A stretch of 64,000 nt of DNA. Origin: Leifsonia sp. ZF2019 (GTDB lineage: Bacteria; Actinomycetota; Actinomycetes; Actinomycetales; Microbacteriaceae). Below the pieces are notes generated by a model, which was not told the DNA's origin, searched no databases, and worked only from the letters and a program-made list of their open reading frames with translations. Below, piece by piece: positions 9,490 to 18,193 of this stretch. The stretch covers positions 2,852,001 through 2,916,000 of the forward strand of contig NZ_CP065037.1 in NCBI RefSeq assembly GCF_019924635.1, read 5' to 3'. Both the position numbers and the translations under genes were made by a program. Numbering within the stretch: position 1 is the first letter of the stretch; every line of letters starts with the position of its first letter.

Positions 9490-10635
9490 ATGAGCATCAT
9501 CCGTTCCGAACGCACTGCCGCCGGCCTCCTCCTCGGCGCCGCGGCGCTCGGCCTGCTGCTGGCGAACACCGTCGCCGGGCCCGCCCTGCTCGACGTGCAG
9601 CACGCCGAACTCGACCTCGGCATCGCCTCGATGAGCGTGGGGCACTGGATCAGCGACGGACTGCTCGCGGTCTTCTTCTTCATCGTCGCCATCGAGCTGA
9701 AGCACGAGCTCGTCGCGGGTGAGCTCAACTCGTTCGCCAAGGCCATCCATCCGGCGATCGCCGCCGTGGCCGGCGTCGCGGTGCCGGCGCTCGTCTATCT
9801 GGCCATCACGGCCGGCACCGGTCAAGGGGCCGGCTGGCCCATCCCGACCGCGACCGACATCGCCTTCGCTCTCGGGGTGCTCGCCGTGTTCGGACGCGGG
9901 CTCCCCAACCGGCTGCGGGTCTTCCTGCTCGCGCTCGCGGTGCTGGACGACCTCATCGCCATCCTGATCATCGCCGTCTTCTTCACGACCGACCCCGACC
10001 TCCTCGACCTGGCGCTGGCGGCCGTCGCCGTCGTCGCCTTCGGGCTGCTGAGCCGCATGCTGCGCGGGAGGCTGCGCTGGCCGATCGGCGTGCTCATGGT
10101 GCTCGTGGGGGTGCTCGCGTGGTGGCTCGTCCACGAGTCCGGCGTGCACGCCACCATCGCCGGAGTCGCCCTCGGGCTCGTCATGGCGCGGACCCCGGCG
10201 CGCCGCACGGCCCACGCGCTCGAACCGTGGTCGAACGGGCTCATCCTGCCGCTGTTCGCCTTCTCGGCGGCGCTCGTCGTCATCCCCGCCGTCGCGCCGT
10301 CGGAGCTCTCGCCCGCGTTCTGGGGCATCCTCGTCGCCCTCCCCGTCGGCAAGCTCGTCGGCATCACGCTCGGCGGCTGGCTGGGGTCGTTCACCCGCAG
10401 CACCGAGGAACGCGCACGTATCCCGCTGTTCGGCCTGGTCGCCGTGGGAGCGCTCGGCGGAATCGGCTTCACCGTGTCGCTGCTCATGAACGAGCTGGCG
10501 TTCGCGGGCGACGAAACCGTGCGGGCCGAAGGCACACTGGCCGTTCTCCTTGGTTCGGCGGTGGCGATCGTGGTGTCCGGCGTGTTGGTCTCCCTGCTCG
10601 CCCGACGCTACCGCCGCCTCCACCCGCACCCCTGA
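9490..10635 (+). CDS. nhaA: Na+/H+ antiporter NhaA
   Basis: This 381-residue inner-membrane antiporter has about twelve hydrophobic segments and exchanges Na+ (or Li+) for H+ in pH and salt homeostasis. Signatures are FFFIVAIELKHELVAGEL near residue 60, PTATDIAFALGVL near 118 and FLLALAVLDDLIAILIIAVFF near 150, which holds the paired ion-binding aspartates. GVHATIAGVALGL follows near 217. The ATG has a weak AAGGG about eleven bases upstream, inside a possible hairpin. The C-terminus is short. The preceding leader appears structured, and downstream lies a repeat-rich intergenic element shared with the 3' side of mfd. Confidence 0.95.
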   Translation: MSIIRSERTAAGLLLGAAALGLLLANTVAGPALLDVQHAELDLGIASMSVGHWISDGLLAVFFFIVAIELKHELVAGELNSFAKAIHPAIAAVAGVAVPALVYLAITAGTGQGAGWPIPTATDIAFALGVLAVFGRGLPNRLRVFLLALAVLDDLIAILIIAVFFTTDPDLLDLALAAVAVVAFGLLSRMLRGRLRWPIGVLMVLVGVLAWWLVHESGVHATIAGVALGLVMARTPARRTAHALEPWSNGLILPLFAFSAALVVIPAVAPSELSPAFWGILVALPVGKLVGITLGGWLGSFTRSTEERARIPLFGLVAVGALGGIGFTVSLLMNELAFAGDETVRAEGTLAVLLGSAVAIVVSGVLVSLLARRYRRLHPHP

Positions 10636-10656
10636 TCCCGCGCCCCTGATCCCGCG
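10629..10656. repeat. Two tandem 14-bp copies over the nhaA stop
   Basis: CCCCTGATCCCGCG occurs twice head to tail. The first copy contains the nhaA TGA stop codon. Confidence 0.8.
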
Positions 10657-10702
10657 CCCCGTCTCCCTGACGCCCACCACCCCACCTACCGCACCTACCC
10701 CA

Positions 10703-10922
10703 CCCCACCCCGGTAATTCCGGAGATGTTCCAGGAACCGGCCGATTCCTCCGTCCGCACGGGGAAAAGATCGGCGCGGCGGCTCGAATCGCCGGAGGTAC
10801 GGCGATCCGGACGGGCGTGGCACCGTTCCTCCGGAGTTCTCCCGAGACGCGCCGCTCATTTCGCCGCAACTCCGGCGATACGTGGCGCGACGGCGTACAT
10901 CTCCGGATTTACCGGGGTGGGG
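10703..10922. repeat. 220-bp inverted-repeat element between nhaA and mfd
   Basis: The ends are inverted repeats of at least 26 bp with one mismatch: outward from the core they read ACATCTCCGGA(A/T)TTACC and then GGGGTGGGGT. The left arm ends at 10728 and the right arm begins at 10897. The roughly 170-bp core holds repeated CTCCGGA/TCCGGAG words and no supported gene. Size, end structure and its place between two convergent genes resemble a MITE or a large folding element. I see no convincing target-site duplication, because G/C tandem repeats flank both sides. Confidence 0.6.
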
Positions 10923-10980
10923 TAGGTGGGGTGGGGTGGGGTGGGGTGGGGTGGGGTGGGGTAGGTGGGCGGGTACGGGG
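10914..10980 (+). repeat. GGGGT tandem repeat with G-quadruplex potential
   Basis: Seven head-to-tail GGGGT units lie at 10928-10962, with further G-runs on both sides. The tract sits just past the mfd stop (minus strand) and beyond the nhaA stop. Four or more G4 runs with one-base loops are the classic quadruplex pattern. Confidence 0.85.
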
Positions 10981-10993
10981 GGGCGGGACCGGG

Positions 10994-13900
10994 TCAGGCG
11001 GGTTCGGGGGCGGGCTCGGGGAGGGGGAAGAGGGCGCCGAGGAGGGTGGAGACCCACTCGATGAGGGCGGAGTCGTCGAGGGGCTCGCCGTTGACACGCG
11101 GGAGAGGGACGGTCGCGACCTTGGGGGCCGCGTGGTACTTCGACCCGGGGTACATGCGCTGCAGCCGCACCTGCAGGGAGTCCGGCAGCAACGCGGGGGC
11201 GAGTCGCAGGTTGGAGCCCATGGCGACGACCTCGCCGAGGCCCGCCTTCTGCGCGTGCCGGCGCAGGCGCGAGACGGCGACGAGATTGAGCACCGGGACG
11301 GGCGGCTCGCCGTAGCGGTCGGAGAGCTCCTCGACGACGAGATCGATCTGGCCGTCCTTCGACGTCGGCGCGCTCGCGGCCGACAGCTTCTGATAGGCCT
11401 CGAGACGCAGGCGCTCGCTGTCGACGTACTCCTCGGGGATGTGGGCGTCGACGGGCAGCTCCAGCCGCAACTCGGTCTGCCCCTCCGCGACCTCGCCGCG
11501 GAACGTCGACACGGCCTCGCCGATCATGCGCAGGTAGAGGTCGAAGCCCACACCGGCGATGTGGCCGGACTGCTCACCGCCGAGCAGGTTGCCCGCTCCG
11601 CGGATCTCGAGGTCCTTGAGCGCGACCTGCATGCCGCTGCCGAGGTCGTTGTTCGCGGCGATGGTGGAGAGGCGGTCGTGTGCGGTCTCGCTGAGCGGCT
11701 TGTTCTCGTCCCAGAGGAAGTACGCGTACGCGCGCTCCCGCCCGCGGCCGACACGACCGCGCAGCTGGTGCAGCTGGCTGAGCCCGTACTTGTCGGCGCG
11801 GTCGATGATGATGGTGTTGGCGTTCGCGATGTCGAGCCCCGTCTCGATGATGGTCGTCGACACCAGCACGTCGAACTTGCGCTCCCAGAAGTCGACGACG
11901 ACCTGCTCGAGCGCGTGCTCGTTCATCTTGCCGTGGGCGACGCCGATGCGCGCCTCCGGAACGAGTTCGGCGATCTTCGCCGCCGCGGCCGAGATCGAGC
12001 CGACCCGGTTGTGCACGAAGAACACCTGGCCCTCCCGCAGCAGCTCGCGCCGGATGGCCGCGGCGACCTGTTTCTCGGAGTACGGGCCGACGAAGGTCAG
12101 GATCGGGTGGCGGTCCTCGGGAGGCGTCGCGAGCGTCGACATCTCGCGGATCCCGGTCACCGCCATCTCGAGTGTGCGAGGAATGGGCGTCGCGCTCATC
12201 GCCAGGATGTCGACGTTGGTCTTCAGCTTCTTCAGCTGGTCCTTGTGCTCGACGCCGAAGCGCTGCTCCTCGTCGATGATGACGAGGCCCAGGTCTTTGA
12301 AGGTGACCCCGTCGGCGAGGATGCGGTGCGTCCCGATGACGATGTCGACGGTGCCGTCGGCCAAGCCGGCGAGGGTCTCCCGAGCCTCCTTGTCGGTCTG
12401 GAAGCGGCTCAGCTGGCGCAGATGCACCGGGAAGCCGGCGAAGCGCTCGAGGAACGTCTCCGCGTGCTGCTTCACCAGCAGCGTGGTCGGGACGAGCATG
12501 GCGACCTGCTTGCCGTCCTGGATGGCCTTGAACGCCGCACGCACGGCGATCTCGGTCTTGCCGAAGCCGACGTCGCCCGAGATGAGTCGGTCCATCGGGA
12601 TGGGCCGCTCCATGTCGGCCTTCACCTCGTCGATGGTCTGCAACTGGTCGTGCGTCTCGGCGAACGGGAACGCCTCCTCCAGCTCGTGCTGCCAGGGCGT
12701 GTCCGGCCCGAACGCGTGGCCCTTGGAGGCCATGCGGGCGGAGTAGAGCTTGACGAGCTCCACCGCGATGTCGCGCACGGCCTTGCGGGCGCGGCCCTTC
12801 GCGGCCGCCCAGTCGCTGCCGCCCATCTTGCTGAGCTGCGGGGCCTCGCCGCCGACGTAGCGGCTGAGGAGGTCGAGCTGGTCGGTCGGCACGTAGAGCT
12901 TGTCGCCGGGGTAGCCGCGCTTGGACGGGGCGTACTCGAGCACCAGGTACTCGCGCTTGGATTTGACCGCGTTGCGGCCGCCGCTGGAGACCTCGCGCTG
13001 GGTCAGCTCGACGAACTTGCCGATGCCGTGCGTCTCGTGCACGACGAAGTCGCCGGGCTTCAGCTGCATCGGGTCGACGACGTTCTTGCGGCGCGCGGCG
13101 AGCTTCTTGACCTGCCGCGAGTCGTAGCCGATCGTGCGGCCGTAGAACTCGCTCTCGCCCACGACGGCGAGCTTGATCTCGGGCACCTCGAAGCCGTGCT
13201 CCACGTTGGCCTTGAGCAGGTAGGCGACGCCGGGCTCCGCATCGACGGGGAACTGGTCGACCGGGCGCGCGGGCAGCTCGGCTTCGCCCAGCACCTGCGC
13301 GGCGCGCTCGACGAGGCCGTTGCCCTCGGCGACGACGGCGACCCGCCAGCCCTCGCGCAGCCGCGCCGCGACGTGGCCGACCGCGCCCGAGACGTTGCCC
13401 TGGAAGCTGGGCACGGCGTCGGCGGCGATGCGGACCTGGAGGTGCTCCTCGAGTTCGCGGTGCTCCGGCAGCACGTCATCCGTCTGGAAGCCGCTCATGG
13501 TCCACCACGGATGGTCGGGTGCGGGAGCTCCCGGCCGGCTGAACTTCACCGAGTCGTGGAGGGTCTGGAGCGTGAGGAAGTCACCGGCGGCGAGGTCGAT
13601 CGGCGCTGCGGCGCCCACCGTGGCTGCACTCCACGCGGCCGACAGGAACTCACGGTTCGTCTCGGCGAGGCTGACGGCGCGGGAGGCGACGCGCTCCGGC
13701 GAGAAGACGGCGACGGCGGCCCCGTCGGGCAGGTAGTGCGTGAGCGGCACCAGGCGGTCGACCAGCGCCGGGGCCAGCGACTCCATGCCCTCCACCGGGA
13801 TGCCCTCGCCGATCTTGGCGAGCATGCCGGAGAGGCTGGGGAACTCGTGCTCCATCTCTCGCGCCCGCTGGCGCACCGACTCGCTGAGCAGCAGCTCGCG

Positions 13901-14608
13901 GCTCGGCGGCAGGGCCACCGACGGGATGGGCTCGGGCAGCGACCGCTGGTCGGCCACCGAGAAGGCGCGGATCTGCTCCACCTCGTCGCCGAAGAAGTCG
14001 ACCCGGTACGGGTGGTTGGCGGTGGGCGGGAAGACATCGAGGATGCCGCCGCGCACGGCGAACTCGCCGCGCCGGGTCACCATGTCGACCCGCGCGTAGG
14101 CGAGGTCGACCAGCTGCGCGGCGAGGCCGGCGAGGTCGAACCCGCGACCGCCGGCCGTCAGGTCGACGGTGGCGTAGTCGGTGAGGTTGTCGGCGAGGGG
14201 CTGCAGGGCCGCGCGCACCGACGCGACGAGCACGAAGGGCGTGCGACGCTCCCCCGCTCCCCAATCGACGAGCCGCCGGAGGGCGGTGAGCCGCTTGCCG
14301 ACGATCTCGGCGCTCGGGCTCAACCGCTCGTGCGGGAGCGTCTCCCAGGCGGGGAACTCGACGATCTCGGCATCGGGGAGCACGCACGGCAGGGCGGCCC
14401 TGACCGCCTCCGACTCGCGGCCGGTCGCCGTGACGACCAGGACGGCCTGGGACGAATCCTGCTCCGCGCGGCGTCGGATGAGTCCGGCGAGCAGCGGTGC
14501 ACGCAGCCCCTCCGTGAGCGAGAAGTCGGCGTCGCGCGAAGCATACGTGAGCGCGTCAGCGAACGTGGAGGCGCGCTGAAGCGCCGTGATCAAGCCCTGG
14601 AGTATCAC
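10994..14608 (-). CDS. mfd: Transcription-repair coupling factor Mfd
   Basis: This 1204-residue DNA translocase removes stalled RNA polymerase and recruits UvrA. The UvrB-like N-terminal domains are followed by the RNA-polymerase interaction domain (around FVVHETHGIGKFVELTQRE). Next come the two RecG-like motor domains: Walker A GDVGFGKTEIA near 675, DEEQ box IIDEEQRFGVEH near 780, SATPIPRTLEM, and QLRGRVGRG. The C-terminal UvrA-binding domain closes the protein. The start is a GTG (GTGATACTCCAG). TAGACT lies seven bases upstream (14616-14621) with no ribosome site, so the transcript may be leaderless. It is part of the conserved rplY-pth-mfd-mazG-eno order. Confidence 0.97.
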   Translation of the reverse strand: MILQGLITALQRASTFADALTYASRDADFSLTEGLRAPLLAGLIRRRAEQDSSQAVLVVTATGRESEAVRAALPCVLPDAEIVEFPAWETLPHERLSPSAEIVGKRLTALRRLVDWGAGERRTPFVLVASVRAALQPLADNLTDYATVDLTAGGRGFDLAGLAAQLVDLAYARVDMVTRRGEFAVRGGILDVFPPTANHPYRVDFFGDEVEQIRAFSVADQRSLPEPIPSVALPPSRELLLSESVRQRAREMEHEFPSLSGMLAKIGEGIPVEGMESLAPALVDRLVPLTHYLPDGAAVAVFSPERVASRAVSLAETNREFLSAAWSAATVGAAAPIDLAAGDFLTLQTLHDSVKFSRPGAPAPDHPWWTMSGFQTDDVLPEHRELEEHLQVRIAADAVPSFQGNVSGAVGHVAARLREGWRVAVVAEGNGLVERAAQVLGEAELPARPVDQFPVDAEPGVAYLLKANVEHGFEVPEIKLAVVGESEFYGRTIGYDSRQVKKLAARRKNVVDPMQLKPGDFVVHETHGIGKFVELTQREVSSGGRNAVKSKREYLVLEYAPSKRGYPGDKLYVPTDQLDLLSRYVGGEAPQLSKMGGSDWAAAKGRARKAVRDIAVELVKLYSARMASKGHAFGPDTPWQHELEEAFPFAETHDQLQTIDEVKADMERPIPMDRLISGDVGFGKTEIAVRAAFKAIQDGKQVAMLVPTTLLVKQHAETFLERFAGFPVHLRQLSRFQTDKEARETLAGLADGTVDIVIGTHRILADGVTFKDLGLVIIDEEQRFGVEHKDQLKKLKTNVDILAMSATPIPRTLEMAVTGIREMSTLATPPEDRHPILTFVGPYSEKQVAAAIRRELLREGQVFFVHNRVGSISAAAAKIAELVPEARIGVAHGKMNEHALEQVVVDFWERKFDVLVSTTIIETGLDIANANTIIIDRADKYGLSQLHQLRGRVGRGRERAYAYFLWDENKPLSETAHDRLSTIAANNDLGSGMQVALKDLEIRGAGNLLGGEQSGHIAGVGFDLYLRMIGEAVSTFRGEVAEGQTELRLELPVDAHIPEEYVDSERLRLEAYQKLSAASAPTSKDGQIDLVVEELSDRYGEPPVPVLNLVAVSRLRRHAQKAGLGEVVAMGSNLRLAPALLPDSLQVRLQRMYPGSKYHAAPKVATVPLPRVNGEPLDDSALIEWVSTLLGALFPLPEPAPEPA

Positions 14609-14618
14609 TCGCCAGAGT

Positions 14619-15341
14619 CTACGCGGCGCCCCCGACAGCCCGATGGGTGAACGGCACGAGACCTCCGTCGGCGTCGAGCGTCCGCCAGAGCACGGGGCCG
14701 GGAGTCGCCGCGGACGCGCAGAATCCCTCCCCGCGGCGGGAAGCGAGAGCGAACGGGCCGTATCCTGCCGCGAGTCGGCGGTCGTCCGCGAGCACGATGA
14801 GACCCGCGAATCCGTCGAGCCGGGCCGCTCCCGCCTTCGCGAGAGCCTCCTTCGCCGTCCAGCTCAGCAGGAAGGCGGCGCCGGGATCGGCGCTCACGGC
14901 GAGGATGCGTCGCTCGGCGGGCGAGAGGGCGGCGTCGGGCATCCCGTCGCTCGCCGGCGTCCCGCCCTCCACATCGACGCCGAGCCGACCCCGTGCGGCT
15001 CCGGCCGCGACGGTTCCGTTCGCGTGCGACCAGGAGAGGTGGAGGCCGGCCGTGGTGGGCTGCGGGCGCCCGTGGGCTCCACCGCAGCTGTCGCACCGCT
15101 GCACGAGCTCCTCGGCCGCGATCGAGTCGCCCGTCAGCGCGCGATGAGCCGCCGCCGCGAGCAGGCGGGCGGCGGTGAAGTCGTCGCGGTCCGCGGCCCG
15201 GCGCAACCGGTCGCGCCGGGCCGCCGCATCCGCTGCGAGCGGCTCGTCCGGCAGCGCCTCGAGCACGCGGGCGGTCGAGGCCACCAGGACGAGGGCCGAG
15301 CCGGACGGGATCACGGCGTCGCTCCGGGGTGCGTTCCGCAT
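14619..15341 (-). CDS. Sfp-type 4'-phosphopantetheinyl transferase family protein
   Basis: This 240-residue protein carries the superfamily's marks. RCDSCGGAHGRP (residues 82-93) is the Cys-rich entry motif. LGVDVEG holds the metal-binding Asp123 and Glu125, and SWTAKEALAKAG holds Trp161, Lys164 and Glu165. Such enzymes move phosphopantetheine from CoA to carrier proteins of fatty-acid, polyketide or peptide synthases. No carrier or synthase gene is nearby. It follows the alpha/beta hydrolase gene by ten bases, so the two are probably co-transcribed. Confidence 0.82.
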   Translation of the reverse strand: MRNAPRSDAVIPSGSALVLVASTARVLEALPDEPLAADAAARRDRLRRAADRDDFTAARLLAAAAHRALTGDSIAAEELVQRCDSCGGAHGRPQPTTAGLHLSWSHANGTVAAGAARGRLGVDVEGGTPASDGMPDAALSPAERRILAVSADPGAAFLLSWTAKEALAKAGAARLDGFAGLIVLADDRRLAAGYGPFALASRRGEGFCASAATPGPVLWRTLDADGGLVPFTHRAVGGAA

Positions 15342-15351
15342 CGGTCCGTGC

Positions 15352-16056
15352 TCAGATCCACCCGTCGAGGGCGCGCATGAAGCCGTCGTGGTCGTCCCGG
15401 TTGATCACATGGCCGGAACCCGGCACCACGCGCACGTCGAAACCGGCGTCGCGCAGACGCTGGGCGGCCTCCGGCTTCACCAGACGGGAGTTGTCGGCGA
15501 GCATCACGAGCGACGGCACCATCATGATCGTCGGGGCGCGCATCACACTCGGAGCGAGCACCGTCGGGATCGCCGCACGGTCGAAGGCGCGGAACGACTC
15601 GACCTCGATCGCGACGTCGGCCGGGTCCCAGCGCGGGTTGCGCCGGGCGATGCGCGCGGCGGACTGGCGTGCGAGCGTCTTGAGGAACGCCGGCGCGAGG
15701 AGCAGCTGGAGCCGATTGGCCACCGGGCACGAGAACGCCGGGTCCACGTAGACGACGCGCTCGGGGCGGAGCCGCTCGACGGCCAGGCTCACCGTCAGCC
15801 CGCCCAGCGAATGGCCCATCACGAGCTCCGGCTCGGCGGGCACGGTGTCGACGATGTCCTGCGCCATCAGCTCGGCCGAGTACTCCTCGGTGCGCGGACT
15901 GTGACCGTGCCCCCGCAGGTCGACGGCGACGACGTGGTAGCCGCGGTCGGCGAGCACGGGGCCGACGCGGCGCCAGGTGCGGGAATCCGACATCACACCG
16001 TGGACCAGGATCGCGTAACGATCGCCCCGGCCCCACTCGCGTGTGAACAGCTCCAT
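15352..16056 (-). CDS. Alpha/beta hydrolase
   Basis: This 234-residue alpha/beta-fold hydrolase has the oxyanion region VHGVMSDSRTW near residue 22, DLRGHGHSPR near 48, nucleophile elbow GHSLGG near 82 and a C-terminal catalytic His in VVPGSGHVINRD. The open frame reaches back to 16209, but that would run through the 22-bp repeats, so the ATG at 16056 is preferred. TACCGT at 16064-16069 lies seven bases upstream of that ATG, which again suggests a leaderless transcript. The substrate is unknown. Together with the downstream phosphopantetheinyl transferase gene it interrupts the pth-mfd junction. Confidence 0.85.
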   Translation of the reverse strand: MELFTREWGRGDRYAILVHGVMSDSRTWRRVGPVLADRGYHVVAVDLRGHGHSPRTEEYSAELMAQDIVDTVPAEPELVMGHSLGGLTVSLAVERLRPERVVYVDPAFSCPVANRLQLLLAPAFLKTLARQSAARIARRNPRWDPADVAIEVESFRAFDRAAIPTVLAPSVMRAPTIMMVPSLVMLADNSRLVKPEAAQRLRDAGFDVRVVPGSGHVINRDDHDGFMRALDGWI

Positions 16057-16142
16057 GGCCGACACGGTACGACGGCGCGCTGTGCGACGACTGTGCGGGC
16101 ACCGGGCGGGACCTGTGCTCGCGTCCGTCGCGGCGTAGCCCT

Positions 16143-16204
16143 GCACATTCGGCACGAATGTCGGGAAAGCGTCAGGTTTTCCGCACATTCGGCACGAATG
16201 TCGG
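16143..16204. terminator. Twin 22-bp palindromic repeats after pth (terminator-like)
   Basis: GCACATTCGGCACGAATGTCGG occurs twice (16143-16164 and 16183-16204), spaced exactly 40 bases start to start. Each copy folds as ACATTCG-gca-CGAATGT. The spacer contains GGAAA...TTTCC. They follow the pth stop and precede the hydrolase promoter, as a double terminator would. Confidence 0.6.
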
Positions 16205-16218
16205 CTCAACGCGGTGCG

Positions 16219-16818
16219 TCAGCGGGCGGTGTGGAAGCGGTTCTGGGCGGCCGTGAGGCCGTCGGACGCGATCTGCTCGACGGCGTCGGCGGCGTCGGAG
16301 ACGAGGATCGGGAGGTTCTTGCGCTCATCGGCGCTGAACGCCTTGAGCACGTGGTCCGCGGCGGCCTGGGAGCCGGGCGGACGCCCGACACCGACGCGCA
16401 CGCGGGTGAAATCGCCGGTGCCGGTCGCGGCGATCACGTCGCGGACGCCGTTATGTCCGCCGTGACCGCCGCCGGACTTCAGGCGCAGGGTGTCGAACGG
16501 GATATCGAGCTCGTCATGCACCACGATCAGGCGCGACGGGTCGAGGGAGTAGAAGCGCAGAAGCTGCGCGACCGGCCCTCCGGACACGTTCATGAACGTG
16601 TTCGGCTTCGCGAGCACGAACCGCGGGCCGCCGGGCGTCAGGCGCCCCTCTGCCACGGTCGCGTTCGTCTTGTGGGTCTTGAAGGTGAGACGGCCGCGCG
16701 AGGCGAGCTCGTCGAGCACCATCTGCCCCACGTTGTGACGGGTGGCGGCGTAGCCGGGCCCGGGGTTGCCGAGCCCGACTACGAGCCAGGGTCCGTCCGT
16801 CGGACGGGAGGATTCCAT
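16219..16818 (-). CDS. pth: Peptidyl-tRNA hydrolase
   Basis: This 199-residue enzyme recycles tRNA from prematurely released peptidyl-tRNA. Active-site stretches are VVGLGNPGPGYAATRHNVG (catalytic His in RHNVG), KPNTFMNVSG, VVHDELDIPFDTLRLKSGGGHGGHNG (catalytic Asp) and RVRVGVGRPPG. It starts at the ATG at 16818, nine bases after the rplY stop, and is probably co-transcribed with it. Palindromic repeats follow its stop. Confidence 0.96.
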   Translation of the reverse strand: MESSRPTDGPWLVVGLGNPGPGYAATRHNVGQMVLDELASRGRLTFKTHKTNATVAEGRLTPGGPRFVLAKPNTFMNVSGGPVAQLLRFYSLDPSRLIVVHDELDIPFDTLRLKSGGGHGGHNGVRDVIAATGTGDFTRVRVGVGRPPGSQAAADHVLKAFSADERKNLPILVSDAADAVEQIASDGLTAAQNRFHTAR

Positions 16819-16827
16819 CGGGAGGGA

Positions 16828-17445
16828 TTACTCCGCGGCCTCTGCGGAGGCCTCGGTCTCCGCGGCGGCCTCGGCGGCCCCCTCCTCGTCCTCGGCGCGC
16901 GCGGCGGCCGGGACGACGATGTTCAGGATGAGGAGGTCCTCGTCCTCGGCGAGCACGGCGCCGGTCGGCAGCGCGAAGTCCTTCGCGTGGTACTGGGTGC
17001 CCTCCTCGGCGTCGGTCACGTCGATGACGATGCGCTCGGGGATGTGGGTCGCCTCGACCTCGAGCTTGATGGTCGGGATGTCCAGCACCGCGATGGTGCC
17101 GGAGAACGGCTCGCCCTCGACGTGCACGGGGACCTCGACCTGGACCTTCTCGCCGCGGCGCACGACGATGAGGTCGAGGTGCTCGATGATCTGGAGCACC
17201 GGGTCCTTCTGCACGTCCTTGACGAGGACGAGCTGGCTCGCGCCGGCGATGTCGAGGTCGAGGACCGCGTTCGCCTTGCGGAGCAGCAGGCCGACCTGGT
17301 GGGCCGGGAGGGTGACGTGCTGGGGGTCGGTGCCGTGGCCGTAGATGACCGCGGGGATCTTGCCCGCGGCGCGGATCTTGCGGGCGGCGCCCTTGCCGAA
17401 GCTGTCGCGGACCTCTGCGACGACCTTGTTGGACTCGTCAGCCAT
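16828..17445 (-). CDS. rplY: Ribosomal protein bL25 (general stress protein Ctc)
   Basis: This 205-residue bL25 of the long CTC form binds 5S rRNA. The N-terminal L25 domain (EVRDSFGKGAARKIRAAGKIPAVIYGHG) is followed by the beta-rich TL5/CTC C-terminal domain (HVEGEPFSGTIAVLD, THIPERIVIDVT). An acidic, Ala-rich tail ends the protein. The ATG at 17445 has AAGGAG six bases upstream. The frame is open to 17571, but nothing in that extension resembles L25, so the ATG is firm. It heads a two-gene unit with pth. Confidence 0.96.
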   Translation of the reverse strand: MADESNKVVAEVRDSFGKGAARKIRAAGKIPAVIYGHGTDPQHVTLPAHQVGLLLRKANAVLDLDIAGASQLVLVKDVQKDPVLQIIEHLDLIVVRRGEKVQVEVPVHVEGEPFSGTIAVLDIPTIKLEVEATHIPERIVIDVTDAEEGTQYHAKDFALPTGAVLAEDEDLLILNIVVPAAARAEDEEGAAEAAAETEASAEAAE

Positions 17446-17623
17446 GATGTTCTCCTTGCCGGCCGGAGGCCGGGGATCGGGCGAGCGGTGCTCGCAGTGT
17501 GGGATTGTCGACTCGAGCGCATCGAGGTGCGCGAGGAAAGACTGCGTAGCCTGCTCCACCGCGTCGATCACGGAGGCCTGCGGAGATCCGCTGGACTCCC
17601 TCGCCGAAGTTCAGTGACCGAGT

Positions 17624-18193
17624 CTACCGGAAATCCGCGCGGGCGCGTTCCGCGATCGTCGCGGCCAGCGCCTCCGGGGTCTCGTCGACGTGCAGCCGCA
17701 GCCCGGACTCGTCCTCCTGCAGCGGTTGCAGGGTCGCCAGCTGCGACGCGAGGAGCGAGGGAGGCATGAAGTGCCCGGGCCGCACCATGCGGGCGGCCAG
17801 CTCCTCCTCGGTCCCGTCGAGCTCGGCGAAGAGCGTCGCCGGTGCGTGGGAGCGGATGCGATCCCGGTAGACGCGCTTCAACGCCGAGCAGGCGAGCACG
17901 AGTCCGTCGGCGGCCGCGTCCGCGAGTGTCCGGCCGACCGCGTCCAGCCACGGTTCGCGATCGGCGTCCGTCAGCGGGATGCCGGAGGCCATCTTGGCGA
18001 CGTTGGCGGCGGGATGGAGCGCGTCGCCGTCCACGAAGACCACGCCCAGCTCGGCGGCGACGAGGGCGCCGACCGTGCTCTTGCCCGAGCCGGAGACGCC
18101 CATGACCACCACCAGCGGACCCACGCTCGCCCCTTCCGTTCGCGATGCCTCCAGTATGGCGTCGCGCGGCGGGATGCCCTGCACCGCCGTCAT
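17624..18193 (-). CDS. gntK: Gluconokinase
   Basis: This 189-residue P-loop kinase phosphorylates D-gluconate to 6-phosphogluconate. Walker A is GVSGSGKST near residue 36. Further family motifs are FVDGDALHPAANVAKMASGIPLTDADREPWL, ACSALKRVYRDRIR and GHFMPPSLLASQLATLQPL. The start is taken at the ATG at 18193, which overlaps the idnD-like stop in an ATGA. This leaves an N-terminal extension of about 30 residues before the P-loop; a later in-frame start at MGVSGSGKST would also work. It is last in the idonate/gluconate operon, and its product feeds gnd. Confidence 0.92.
   Translation of the reverse strand: MTAVQGIPPRDAILEASRTEGASVGPLVVVMGVSGSGKSTVGALVAAELGVVFVDGDALHPAANVAKMASGIPLTDADREPWLDAVGRTLADAAADGLVLACSALKRVYRDRIRSHAPATLFAELDGTEEELAARMVRPGHFMPPSLLASQLATLQPLQEDESGLRLHVDETPEALAATIAERARADFR

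Noticed and set aside
10550..14650. A 1366-residue plus-strand open frame opposite mfd
   Set aside because: It is the antisense shadow of mfd, with Glu/Val/Arg/Leu-skewed composition typical of high-G+C mirror frames and no recognisable domain.
16143..16204. Possible CRISPR remnant (two 22-bp repeats at a 40-base period)
   Set aside because: The spacer is only 18 bases, there are two copies only, and each repeat is a terminator-type hairpin next to gene ends.
16057..16209. Longer start for the alpha/beta hydrolase
   Set aside because: It would translate through the twin palindromic repeats, and the hydrolase fold starts after the 16056 ATG.
17446..17571. In-frame extension of rplY with protein-like sequence (MIDAVEQATQSFLAHLDALES)
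   Set aside because: L25 proteins start at the 17445 ATG, which has a strong ribosome site; the extension has no L25 counterpart.
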